Part shown: piece by piece, positions 1 through 6,696 of the stretch
Layout: every line of letters begins with the position of its first letter
Numbering within the stretch: position 1 is the stretch's first letter
DNA from: UBA9676 sp036522155
GTDB lineage: Bacteria > Actinomycetota > Actinomycetes > Streptosporangiales > Streptosporangiaceae
Assembly (NCBI GenBank): GCA_036522155.1
Contig: DATDGI010000002.1
Location: 1 to 13,659, forward strand
DNA length: 13,659 nt
Direction of reading: 5' to 3'
Notes under the pieces: model-generated
What the model saw: the letters and a program-made list of their open reading frames with translations, nothing else
What the model was told of the DNA's origin: nothing
The model's database searches: none
Program-made: the position numbers and the translations under genes

Positions 1-20
1 GTTGCCAGGAGATGAGGGGG

Positions 21-1577
21 TCAGCCCACCAGTTCGGCGGCGGGCTTCTCCTCGGGCGCCGCCCGGCCGCGCAGCGGCACCTCCTTGATCAGCCAGGCGA
101 GCACGAACACGATCAGCGCGCTCGGCGCCGCCCAGAGGAACACGCCCTGGATCGCATGCGTGATCGCGGCGAACACGTCCAGCTTGATGGCCGCGGGCAG
201 GTGGGTGAGCTCGACCGGGTTGAGGCTCTGCCCGCCGCCGGTGCTCAGGTGGACGCCCGGCAGGCTGGCGCTCAGCTGGCTGGTCAGCCGGTGCGCGAAG
301 ATCGCGCCGAACGCGCTCACCCCGATCGACCCGCCGATCTGCTGGAAGAACGTCCGGGAGCTGCTCGCCACGCCGATGTCGCGCGGCGCCACGCTGTTCT
401 GCGCGATCAGGGTGGTGATCTGCATGAGGAAGCCCATGCCGACCCCGAGCACCACGAAGTACAGGCCGCTGGTGAACAGGGACGTGTGCAGGCCGAGCCC
501 GGTCAGCAGGAACATGCCGACGGCCATGGTGCCGCTGCCGATGATCGGCAGCGCCTTGTAGCGGCCGGTGCGGGTGGTGACCTGGCCGGCGATCAGGGTG
601 GTGACGGTGGAGCCGATCATCAGCGGGATCAGCATCAGCCCGCTGCCGGTGGCCGACAGGTGCTGCACCGTCTGCTGGTACAGCGGCAGGAACGTGAGCG
701 CGCCGAACATGGCCAGGCCGAGCAGGAAGCTCATGCCGGTGACCAGCGAGAAGTTCCGGTTGCGGAACACGTGGAGCGGCAGCACCGGCTCCGCCGCCCG
801 GGTCTCGGCGTAGAGGAAGCCCGCGGTCGTGGCCAGCGCCAGCGCGCCCAGCCCGAGGATCTGCGCCGACCCCCAGGCGTACTGGGTGCCGCCCCAGGTG
901 GTCAGCAGCACGACCGAGGTGGTGGCCACCGCGAGCAGCCCGGCCCCGAGATAGTCGATCTTGTGCGGGAGCTTGCGGAGCGGCAGGCGCAGGGTCAGGA
1001 AGAGGTAGATCAGCGCGGCGCCGCCGATCGGCATGTTGATGTAGAAGATCCAGCGCCAGGACAGGCTGTCGGTGATGTAGCCGCCGACCAGCGGGCCCGC
1101 GATCATGGCCAGCATCATCGCGGCCATCATGTAGCCCACGTACTGGCCCCGCTCGCGCGGGGACACCAGGTCACCGATGGTCGCGATGGCCCCGACCAGC
1201 AGCCCGCCCGCGCCCAGGCCCTGCAAGGCGCGGAACGCGATGAGCTGATCCATCGAGTGCGCAAGCCCGGACAAGGCCGAGCCGATCAGGAAGATCACGA
1301 TGGCGGCCATGAGCAGCCGCTTGCGGCCGTACTGGTCGCCCAGTTTCCCGTACAGCGGGGTGGTCACGGTGGAGGCGAGCACGTAGGCGGTGACCACCCA
1401 GGACAGATGGGTCACGCCACCCAGGTCGCCGACGATGCGCGGCAGCGCGGTGGACACCACGAGCTGGTCGAGCATGGCGAGCATGATCGCGAGCAGCAGG
1501 CCAGGAAGGACGATCAGGACTTCCCGGCGGGGCCCGCTGGGCACCTCCGGGATGGCGGCTGACGTGTCCTGTGCCAT
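21..1577 (-). CDS. DHA2-family 14-TM MFS drug:proton antiporter (EmrB/QacA type)
   Basis: Predicted inner-membrane multidrug exporter of the major facilitator superfamily, 518 residues, the usual size for the 14-helix DHA2 group. Visible family motifs: the helix-1 motif LDQLVVSTALP around Asp37; motif A GKLGDQYGRKR at residues 77-87 in the loop between helices 2 and 3; and the motif C-like GPLVGGYITD followed by SWRWIFYINMPIG, a signature of EmrB/QacA relatives. Hydrophobic segments continue to the C-terminus. A longer polar loop rich in Ser, Gly and His precedes the last helix. The ATG at 1577 has a strong GGAGGGGAG ribosome binding site 7 bases upstream (1585-1593). The gene is divergent from a TetR regulator, the classic arrangement for a repressor-controlled efflux pump. 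The leader from the predicted promoter is long, about 165 bases. The substrate cannot be told from sequence. The 20 bases downstream of the stop show nothing recognisable. Confidence 0.93.
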   Translation of the reverse strand: MAQDTSAAIPEVPSGPRREVLIVLPGLLLAIMLAMLDQLVVSTALPRIVGDLGGVTHLSWVVTAYVLASTVTTPLYGKLGDQYGRKRLLMAAIVIFLIGSALSGLAHSMDQLIAFRALQGLGAGGLLVGAIATIGDLVSPRERGQYVGYMMAAMMLAMIAGPLVGGYITDSLSWRWIFYINMPIGGAALIYLFLTLRLPLRKLPHKIDYLGAGLLAVATTSVVLLTTWGGTQYAWGSAQILGLGALALATTAGFLYAETRAAEPVLPLHVFRNRNFSLVTGMSFLLGLAMFGALTFLPLYQQTVQHLSATGSGLMLIPLMIGSTVTTLIAGQVTTRTGRYKALPIIGSGTMAVGMFLLTGLGLHTSLFTSGLYFVVLGVGMGFLMQITTLIAQNSVAPRDIGVASSSRTFFQQIGGSIGVSAFGAIFAHRLTSQLSASLPGVHLSTGGGQSLNPVELTHLPAAIKLDVFAAITHAIQGVFLWAAPSALIVFVLAWLIKEVPLRGRAAPEEKPAAELVG

Positions 1578-1713
1578 GTTGGTACTCCCCTCCGCCGGCG
1601 GTGCTGCCGGGATCTGCCGGTTCCGGCCCGCCGTGCTGCGGCCCGGCCTGTGCTGCGTCCGGCTCTGCCTGGTAACCGGGCCCGATACCCCGGCCGTGCC
1701 GTGGTCCCTGCAC

Positions 1714-1737
1714 CTACTTGCCGACCGGTCAGTTAGT
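1714..1737. promoter_or_regulatory. Left operator arm for the TetR regulator
   Basis: This site contains TACTTGCCGACCGGT (1715-1729), whose core GACCGGTC (1723-1730) is a perfect 8-bp palindrome. The same 15-base string recurs in inverted orientation at 1767-1781 with a single mismatch. The two ACCGGT centres are 43 bp apart, about four helical turns. The site covers the -35 hexamer of the predicted rightward promoter, so binding would block tetR transcription (autorepression). TetR binding here is inferred from position and symmetry. Confidence 0.6.
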
Positions 1738-1746
1738 CCCTAGGAT
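1718..1746 (+). promoter_or_regulatory. Predicted promoter of the tetR gene
   Basis: A TTGCCG -35 hexamer (1718-1723), a 17-base spacer and a TAGGAT -10 hexamer (1741-1746) form a good match to the actinomycete housekeeping sigma consensus. Transcription would start near 1753 and give a leader of about 58 bases before the ATG at 1811. The -35 lies inside the left operator arm. Confidence 0.5.
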
Positions 1747-1748
1747 TG

Positions 1749-1778
1749 AGGGTAGAACGTCAACTAACCGGTCGTCAA
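1749..1778 (-). promoter_or_regulatory. Predicted promoter of the MFS efflux gene
   Basis: On the minus strand, TTGACG (1778-1773) and TACCCT (1754-1749) are separated by 18 bases. The -35 is close to consensus and the -10 keeps the TAnnnT pattern. The -35 lies within the right operator arm. The leader to the efflux start codon would be roughly 165 bases (about 1742 down to 1578). I saw no recognisable riboswitch or clear attenuator in it. Confidence 0.45.
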
Positions 1779-1783
1779 GTAAG
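1762..1783. promoter_or_regulatory. Right operator arm for the TetR regulator
   Basis: Inverted partner of the arm at 1714-1737. Read on the minus strand it gives CTTACTTGACGACCGGTTAG, sharing TACTTGnCGACCGGT with the left arm. It covers the TTGACG hexamer that would be the -35 of the leftward efflux-gene promoter. Together the arms place one operator on each divergent promoter. The assignment to the adjacent TetR protein is an inference. Confidence 0.6.
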
Positions 1784-1810
1784 TTTCGCGGACGGAGAAC
1801 GAGGCGCCCC

Positions 1811-2548
1811 ATGGATGAGCCCCTGGGCAGGACCCGGGTGCGCGGCCGGAGCCGCGCCCGGGGCACCACTCCTGCCCGTGGTGAGGCGCGCGGCCGGGCG
1901 CGGGGCCCGGGCCGGGACGCGTTCCCGCGCGGCGGCACCAGGGAGCGGATCCAGGCGATCGCGCTGGACCTGTTCGCCGAGCAGGGCTACGACAAGACCT
2001 CGCTGCGGGAGATCGCGGAGGGCCTCGGCGTCACCAAGGCGGCGCTGTACTACCACTTCAACTCCAAAGAGGACATTGTCCGCAGCTTCACCGAGGACTA
2101 CCGGGCCGAACTCGACGAGGTCATCACCTGGGGGGCCAGCCAGCCGCCCGGCCCGGCGACCCGGGCCGCGATCCTGGCCCGGTACGCCGACATCGTGGAC
2201 CGGCGGCTGCCGGTGATCCGGTTCATGGAGCAGAACCAGGCCGCCCTGCACACCCTGATGTCCGACGACCCCTCGCGCAAGAAGCTGTTCCGCGCCCAGT
2301 TCATGAGCCTGTGCGACCTGCTGGCGCCGCCGGGTGCGCCACTGGCTGACCGGGTACGGGCAGCCATGGCGGTGGTCTCGGTCGGCATGTGCTCGCTGAT
2401 CTTCCTGCAGGAGGCGAGCAGCCCGGCCGAACTGCACGCGGCCGTGCTCGATGTCGCCTGCGAACTGGCCGGCGCTGACGCGCCCGCGGCCGGACCGTCA
2501 GCCGCCAGCGGCGCGGTGGCCGGTGTTCCGGCCCGCCGCACCGGCTGA
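1811..2548 (+). CDS. TetR/AcrR-family transcriptional regulator
   Basis: Predicted DNA-binding repressor of 245 residues, probably controlling the divergent efflux gene and itself. After a basic Arg/Gly-rich N-terminal tail of about 42 residues comes a canonical TetR DNA-binding domain: TRERIQAIALDLFAEQGYDK, then the recognition helix region TSLREIAEGLGVTKAALYYH (about residues 63-82). The C-terminal domain (about 95-245) is helical and ligand-binding in this family, and is too divergent to predict a ligand. I chose the ATG at 1811 because it has GAGG six bases upstream (1801-1804) and follows the predicted promoter. An in-frame TTG at 1718 lies inside the -35 element and cannot be the start of an mRNA made from that promoter. 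The last 51 bases overlap the convergent Lrp gene. A Pro/Ala/Gly-rich C-terminal tail occupies the overlap. Confidence 0.9.
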   Translation: MDEPLGRTRVRGRSRARGTTPARGEARGRARGPGRDAFPRGGTRERIQAIALDLFAEQGYDKTSLREIAEGLGVTKAALYYHFNSKEDIVRSFTEDYRAELDEVITWGASQPPGPATRAAILARYADIVDRRLPVIRFMEQNQAALHTLMSDDPSRKKLFRAQFMSLCDLLAPPGAPLADRVRAAMAVVSVGMCSLIFLQEASSPAELHAAVLDVACELAGADAPAAGPSAASGAVAGVPARRTG

Positions 2549-3019
2549 GGCGCGCACCAGCGGCAGCACCCGGTAAGGCACCGGAGTGGCGAGCGCGATG
2601 ACGGTCGCCGCCCGGACTACACCCGGCACGCCGACGATGGCGTCGATGACCCGCTGCAGGTCGGCGTTGGTCCTGGCCACCACCCGGCAGAGCATGTCGC
2701 CGGGACCGGTGGTGGTGTGCACCTCCAGCACCTCGGGGATACCGGCCAGCCGTTCCTGAACGGGCACGTGCCCGCCCGCCTGCCGGATCTCCAGGGTCAC
2801 GAAACCGGTCACCCGGTAGCCGAGCGCGGCCGGGTCCACCTCCGGGCCGTACCCGGTCACCACGCCGCGGGCCAGCAGCCGGTCGAGCCGCGCCTGCACG
2901 GTGCCGCGGGCGACCCCGAGCCGCCGGGACGCCTCAAGCATCCCGACCCGGGGCTCGGCCGCGAAGAGCGCGATCAATCGGGCGTCCAGCCCGTCGATCG
3001 GCCCGGCCGGTTCGCTCAT
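2498..3019 (-). CDS. Lrp/AsnC-family transcriptional regulator, divergent from hpd
   Basis: Predicted feast/famine regulator of 173 residues. The N-terminal winged helix-turn-helix is visible: LDARLIALFAAEPRVGMLEA, then SRRLGVARGTVQARLDRLLA and GVVTGY. It is followed by the ligand-sensing, oligomerising RAM domain, with the typical pattern TTGPGDMLCRVVARTNADLQ. The protein ends in an Ala/Gly/Arg tail. The ATG at 3019 has GGAAG eight bases upstream; a GTG at 3034 would add five residues and cannot be excluded. It is divergent from hpd across about 187 bp that contain a 15-bp dyad, so it likely controls hpd and itself in response to an aromatic amino acid or 4-hydroxyphenylpyruvate. That ligand is inferred from context. 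An Lrp gene divergent from hpd is a recurrent actinomycete arrangement. The 3' end overlaps tetR by 51 bp. Confidence 0.9.
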   Translation of the reverse strand: MSEPAGPIDGLDARLIALFAAEPRVGMLEASRRLGVARGTVQARLDRLLARGVVTGYGPEVDPAALGYRVTGFVTLEIRQAGGHVPVQERLAGIPEVLEVHTTTGPGDMLCRVVARTNADLQRVIDAIVGVPGVVRAATVIALATPVPYRVLPLVRASAGAAGRNTGHRAAGG

Positions 3020-3104
3020 CGCACCCGCTTCCACTGGCCCGCCGGCCGTCCCCCGGCCACGGCGCGCACGCTGTACAGGGCAGGCGGCCTGAGCCGCAGT
3101 TAGC

Positions 3105-3119
3105 TATGCAAATTGCATA
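3105..3119. promoter_or_regulatory. Lrp-type operator dyad between Lrp gene and hpd
   Basis: TATGCAA-A-TTGCATA is a 15-bp dyad with two perfect 7-base arms around a single central A. It lies in the only AT-rich stretch of the divergent intergenic region (about 3101-3140), where both promoters should be. A second, weaker dyad, GTTGCACAAC, lies at 3135-3144; the TTGCA half-sites start 23 bp apart (3113 and 3136), about two helical turns, which suits cooperative binding by Lrp-type octamers. I could not pick convincing -35/-10 pairs. Binding by the adjacent Lrp protein is an inference. Confidence 0.6.
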
Positions 3120-3206
3120 CTTAGATAACCAAGTGTTGCACAACCTGCCGGTCCGGTCGATGCTGCCAGCAACGACGATGAGGTGGGCACGGCGAGGGAG
3201 TGAGTG

Positions 3207-4328
3207 ATGACGGCGCAGGCTGAGCAGCAGGTTTCCCGGGACGCCTTCCCGGTGACGGGCATGGACGCGGTGGTCTTCGCGGTCGGCAATGCGCGCCAGG
3301 CCGCCCACTTCTACGCGACCGCCTTCGGCATGCGGTGCGTTGCCTACCGCGGCCCGGAGACCGGCTGCCGGGACGAGGCCGGCTACGTGCTGGAGTCCGG
3401 CCGCGCCCGGTTCGTGTTCCGCGGCCCGGTGCGGGCCGGCACCAGCCTGGGCCAGCACGTGGCCGACCACGGCGATGGCGTGATCGACCTGGCCATCGAG
3501 GTGCCCTCGGCCGAAGCCGCCTACGCGTACGCGGTCGCCCACGGCGCCCGCGGCCTGGCCGCCCCGGCCACCGTCGAGGACGACTACGGCAAGGCCGTGC
3601 TCGCCACCATCGCCACCTACGGCGACACCGTCCACACACTGGTGGAGCGGGCCAGCTACGCGGGCCCCTACCTGCCCGGCTACGTGGCCACCGGGCCGGT
3701 CGGCAGCCCGTCCGGCCAGCCCTGGTTCACCGAGGTCGACCACTGCGTCGGCAACGTGGAACTCGGCCGGATGGACGAGTGGGTGAGCTTCTACCACCGG
3801 GTGATGGGGTTCACCAACATGAAGGAGTTCGTCGGGGACGACATCGCCACCGAGTACTCCGCACTCATGAGCAAGGTGGTCGCGGACGGGTCCCGGCGGG
3901 TGAAGTTCCCGATCAACGAGCCGGCGCTGGGCAAGCGCAAGTCCCAGATCGACGAGTACCTGGAGTTCTACGGCGGCCCCGGGGTCCAGCACATCGCGCT
4001 GGCGACCGGCGACATCGTGGCCGCGGTGACCGGGATGAAGGCGGCGGGGGTGGAGTTCCTCACCACCCCGGCCAGCTACTACGAGACGCTCGACGGCTGG
4101 GTCGGCGAGACCCGGGTGCCGCTCGATGCCCTGGCCCGGCTCGGCATCCTGGCCGACCGGGACGAGGACGGCTACCTGCTCCAGATCTTCACCAAGCCGG
4201 TGCAGGACCGGCCGACCGTGTTCTTCGAGCTGATCGAGCGGCACGGATCGCAGGGATTCGGCAAGGGCAACTTCAAGGCCCTGTTCGAGGCGATCGAGCG
4301 CGAGCAGGCGCGCCGCGGCAACCTGTAG
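3207..4328 (+). CDS. hpd: 4-hydroxyphenylpyruvate dioxygenase
   Basis: Cytosolic Fe(II) enzyme converting 4-hydroxyphenylpyruvate and O2 to homogentisate and CO2, the second step of tyrosine degradation. The 373 residues match the bacterial family length. Two vicinal-oxygen-chelate halves are present. The C-terminal half carries the metal triad: His179 in VDHCVGNV, His262 in GVQHIAL and Glu341 in FFELIERHG. The C-terminal signature RHGSQGFGKGNFKALFEAIE is diagnostic of HPPD and argues against the related hydroxymandelate synthase. I chose the ATG at 3207, which has GAGGGAG at 3194-3200; the GTG one codon upstream is less well spaced. The gene is divergent from the Lrp regulator, its probable controller. 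Homogentisate dioxygenase and the rest of the catabolic pathway are not in this window; the product could alternatively feed pigment or other secondary metabolism. Confidence 0.97.
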   Translation: MTAQAEQQVSRDAFPVTGMDAVVFAVGNARQAAHFYATAFGMRCVAYRGPETGCRDEAGYVLESGRARFVFRGPVRAGTSLGQHVADHGDGVIDLAIEVPSAEAAYAYAVAHGARGLAAPATVEDDYGKAVLATIATYGDTVHTLVERASYAGPYLPGYVATGPVGSPSGQPWFTEVDHCVGNVELGRMDEWVSFYHRVMGFTNMKEFVGDDIATEYSALMSKVVADGSRRVKFPINEPALGKRKSQIDEYLEFYGGPGVQHIALATGDIVAAVTGMKAAGVEFLTTPASYYETLDGWVGETRVPLDALARLGILADRDEDGYLLQIFTKPVQDRPTVFFELIERHGSQGFGKGNFKALFEAIEREQARRGNL

Positions 4329-4350
4329 CCGGCCCAGCCGGGCGGCCGGC
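4328..4350 (+). terminator. Possible GC-rich hairpin terminator after hpd
   Basis: GCCGGCC (4328-4334) and GGCCGGC (4344-4350) form a perfect 7-bp GC stem with a 9-base loop directly at the hpd stop codon. There is no T-tract, which is common for actinomycete terminators. Such GC dyads also arise by chance in DNA of this composition, so the call is moderate. Confidence 0.4.
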
Positions 4351-4364
4351 GCTCAGCCCGACGG

Positions 4365-4422
4365 CTCTCAGCTGGGGCAGTGCTCAGCCGGGGCAGTGCT
4401 CAGCCGGGGAAGTGCTCAGCCG
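4365..4422. repeat. 16-bp tandem repeat, about 3.6 copies, across the ilvA stop
   Basis: The units are CTCTCAGCTGGGGCAG (4365-4380), TGCTCAGCCGGGGCAG (4381-4396), TGCTCAGCCGGGGAAG (4397-4412) and a partial TGCTCAGCCG (4413-4422). Copies two and three differ at one base; the outermost copy has three differences. A looser GCTCAGCCCG precedes them at 4351. The innermost partial copy contains the ilvA stop codon (TCA at 4416-4418 on this strand), so the array looks like duplication of the gene's last bases into its 3' untranslated region. The units do not form hairpins with one another. Confidence 0.85.
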
Positions 4423-5636
4423 AACTGCAGGGTGTAGCCGGCCTTACGGAGCTGGCCGATCACCTCGTCGCTGTGGCCCGGGCCGCGCGTCTCCACCTGC
4501 AGCAGCACCTCAACCTCGGCTACCTGCAGCTGTGGGGCCACCCGCTCGTGCACCACGTCAAGCACGTTCGCGCCCAGGCTGGCCAGTTCGGCCAGCAGGG
4601 TGGCCAGCGCGCCGGGCCGGTCGGGCAGCCGGCAGCGGAACATAAGGTACCGGCCGGCCGCCGACAGGCCGTGCCGCAGCACCTTGGCCAGCAGCAGCGG
4701 ATCGATGTTGCCGCCCGACAGCACGGCCACCACCGGCGGCTCGAACGCATCCGGGTGCTCAAGCAGGGCGCCCACGCCAGCCGCGCCGGCCGGCTCGACC
4801 AGCTGCTTGGACCGTTCCAGGCAGATCAGCAGGGCCCGGGACAGGGTCTCCTCGGTGACGGTCAGCACCCGGTCCGCCAGCCGCGACAGGACCGCGTAGC
4901 CGATATCACCGGGCCGGCCGACCGCGATCCCGTCGGCCATGGTCGCGCCCGGCTCGATCAGCACGGGATAGCCGACCGCCAGCGACGCCGGGAAACAGGC
5001 GACCGCCTCGGCCTGGACGCCGATCACCTTGATCTCCGGGTTGGCGTCCTTGACCGCGACCGTGATCCCGGCCGCCAGCCCGCCCCCGCCGACCGGCACC
5101 ACGACCGACCTGACCTCCGGGCACTGCTCGACGATCTCCAGCCCGACGGTGCCCTGGCCGGCCACCACGTCGGGGTGATCGAACGGGTGAATGAACACCG
5201 GCCCCTGCTCGCTGGCCCGGGCCAGCGCCTCGGCCAGGGCGTCCTCCACCGACTCACCGTGCAGGATGACTTCGGCGCCGTAGCCCCGGGTCGCCTCGAT
5301 CTTGGGCAGCGGGGCCCCGGCCGGCATCACCACGGTCGCCTTGATACCGAGCAGGGCGGCGGCGAAGGCGACCCCCTGGGCGTGGTTGCCCGCGCTGGCG
5401 GCGACCACCCCCCGCTCCCGCTCGGCCGGGGTGAGCCGGCTGATCCGCAGGTAGGCACCCCGGGCCTTAAACGAGCCGGTGCGCTGGAGGTTTTCGCACT
5501 TGAGGTAGACCGGGCCGCCGATCCGCTCGGACAGGGCCCGGGCGTGCAGTACCGGGGTGCGCTCGACCACCCCGCGCAGTGCGACGGCCGCGGCGACCAC
5601 GTCGGCCGGGCGGATCTGCTGCGGCGCCGGCGTCAT
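4416..5636 (-). CDS. ilvA: Threonine ammonia-lyase (threonine dehydratase), single ACT domain
   Basis: PLP enzyme deaminating L-threonine to 2-oxobutyrate, the entry to isoleucine synthesis or threonine catabolism. The 406 residues fit the medium form with one regulatory domain. Seen in the sequence: the PLP lysine Lys57 in GSFKARGAY; upstream KCENLQRT; AASAGNHAQGVAFAAALLGI for cofactor phosphate and substrate; and the glycine loop VPVGGGGLAAG. A C-terminal ACT-like domain starts around residue 325 (FRCRLPDRPGALATLLAELA). Serine dehydration is a possible side activity. The ATG at 5636 fits the family N-terminus, though the only purine-rich element (GGAAGG) is some 15 bases upstream, so translation may depend on readthrough from the ROK gene 26 bases upstream. 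The stop lies in a tandem repeat. Whether the enzyme is feedback-inhibited by isoleucine cannot be told. Confidence 0.94.
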   Translation of the reverse strand: MTPAPQQIRPADVVAAAVALRGVVERTPVLHARALSERIGGPVYLKCENLQRTGSFKARGAYLRISRLTPAERERGVVAASAGNHAQGVAFAAALLGIKATVVMPAGAPLPKIEATRGYGAEVILHGESVEDALAEALARASEQGPVFIHPFDHPDVVAGQGTVGLEIVEQCPEVRSVVVPVGGGGLAAGITVAVKDANPEIKVIGVQAEAVACFPASLAVGYPVLIEPGATMADGIAVGRPGDIGYAVLSRLADRVLTVTEETLSRALLICLERSKQLVEPAGAAGVGALLEHPDAFEPPVVAVLSGGNIDPLLLAKVLRHGLSAAGRYLMFRCRLPDRPGALATLLAELASLGANVLDVVHERVAPQLQVAEVEVLLQVETRGPGHSDEVIGQLRKAGYTLQFG

Positions 5637-5662
5637 GCCAGCAGTCTCGCACCTTCCGGCGG

Positions 5663-6616
5663 CTACCCGGCGGCCCAGTAGCGGTCGGCGGCGAACAGCA
5701 GCGCGGCCGCCCCGACCAGCCCCGCGCTCTGGCCCAGCGCGGCCGGCACCACCCGCACGTCCCGGGCGAAGTCCAGGCCCACATACCGGCGCAGCGTCTC
5801 TTCCAGCGGATCGAACAGCAGCGAGCCGGCCTGGGCCATGCCGCCCCCGACCGCGACCACCTCCAGGTCGCACAGGTGGGTCGCGGAGGCGATGCCGATG
5901 CCAAGCGCGTGCCCGGCGCGGCGCATCGCGGCCAGCCCGACCGGGTGGCCCTGCGCGGCGTCGTCGGCCAGATCCTTGGCGCTGGCATCGGCCTGGCCCG
6001 GCCGCCAGCCCTGGGACTGGGCCCAGGCGGCCAGCGCCGGACCGCGGGCGATCGCCTCCACGCAGCCCTGGCCGCCGCAGAGGCAGGGCGGCCCGTCCGG
6101 GTCGGCCACCACGTGGCCGATGTGCCCGGCGTTCCCGGTCGCCCCATTGATGAGCCGGCCGTCCAGGACCAGGCCGCCGCCCACGCCGGTGGACACCACC
6201 ATGCCGAGCATGTCCCGGCGTCCCCGGCCGGCCCCGCGCCAGTGCTCGCCGGCCGCCAGGCAGACCGCGTCGTTGTGCAGCCGGACCGGCAGCCCGGGGA
6301 ACCGCTCCTGCAGCCGCTCGCGCAGCGGGAAGTCCCGCCAGGCGGGGATGTTCAGCGGTGAGACCCGGCCGGCCGGCCACTCCATCGGGCCGCCGCAGCC
6401 GCACCCCACCCCGGCCAGCCCGGCCGCGTCCGCGTGGGCGTCGGCCAGGACGCGGGTGACCAGCGCGTCGAGGGTCCGCCAGAGCTGCTCGCCGTCCAGT
6501 TCCCTTGGGGTTGCCGTCTGCGACCACGAGATGATCCGCCCGCCCGGTTCGACCAGCCCGGCCGCGAATTTGGTACCGCCGACATCGATAGCCAGCGCCG
6601 GGACCGCAGCTGTCAT
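5663..6616 (-). CDS. ROK-family sugar kinase with HxGH active-site motif
   Basis: Predicted ATP-dependent sugar kinase of 317 residues, the usual ROK length. Seen: the phosphate-binding loop IDVGGTK (10-16); a sugar-binding region around SPLNIPAW; the catalytic base Asp116 in LHNDAVCLA; STGVGGGLV as the second phosphate motif; and the ROK zinc site with His168 and Cys178, Cys180, Cys185 in PPCLCGGQGCVEA. The usual ExGH sugar-contact motif reads HIGH here (His165-Ile-Gly-His168), which, from memory, matches N-acetylmannosamine kinase NanK of E. coli, whereas glucokinases keep Glu. The substrate could therefore be an N-acetylhexosamine rather than glucose, but this is inference. The ATG at 6616 has a perfect AGGAGG five bases upstream. 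It shares its strand with ilvA, 26 bases away, and is divergent from the MoxR gene. A ROK transcription regulator is unlikely because no helix-turn-helix precedes the kinase fold. Confidence 0.9.
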   Translation of the reverse strand: MTAAVPALAIDVGGTKFAAGLVEPGGRIISWSQTATPRELDGEQLWRTLDALVTRVLADAHADAAGLAGVGCGCGGPMEWPAGRVSPLNIPAWRDFPLRERLQERFPGLPVRLHNDAVCLAAGEHWRGAGRGRRDMLGMVVSTGVGGGLVLDGRLINGATGNAGHIGHVVADPDGPPCLCGGQGCVEAIARGPALAAWAQSQGWRPGQADASAKDLADDAAQGHPVGLAAMRRAGHALGIGIASATHLCDLEVVAVGGGMAQAGSLLFDPLEETLRRYVGLDFARDVRVVPAALGQSAGLVGAAALLFAADRYWAAG

Positions 6617-6638
6617 GTCCGCCTCCTGTGCCGGAACC

Positions 6639-6653
6639 GCCGGCCCGGCCGGC
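6639..6653. repeat. 15-bp GC dyad between the ROK and MoxR genes
   Basis: GCCGGCC-C-GGCCGGC is a perfect 7+1+7 dyad in the 80-bp divergent intergenic region, just upstream of the ROK ribosome binding site. It could be an operator or an mRNA hairpin in the ROK leader. The same GGCCGGC words are frequent elsewhere in the window, so chance is a serious alternative. Confidence 0.35.
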
Positions 6654-6696
6654 CCAGAGCAAGTCGCGAACCTGGCCGGCATGGACATAGTGTCGA

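Noticed and set aside
12..1562. Long open frame of 516 codons antisense to the efflux gene
   Set aside because: The product is Gln/Arg/His/Ala-rich without any domain. High-GC codon use on the real strand opens the antisense frame, and the minus-strand gene has clear MFS motifs and a ribosome binding site.
1578..1713. Riboswitch or attenuator in the long efflux-gene leader
   Set aside because: I saw only short GC dyads that this composition yields by chance and no known riboswitch core; covariance-model searching would be decisive.
1718..1810. Upstream TTG start for the TetR gene
   Set aside because: The TTG is part of the predicted -35 hexamer and operator, so it precedes the transcript. 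The ATG at 1811 has a suitable ribosome binding site.
4365..4422. Tandem repeat as a CRISPR array
   Set aside because: The units abut directly with no spacers and are only 16 bp long, and no cas gene is present.
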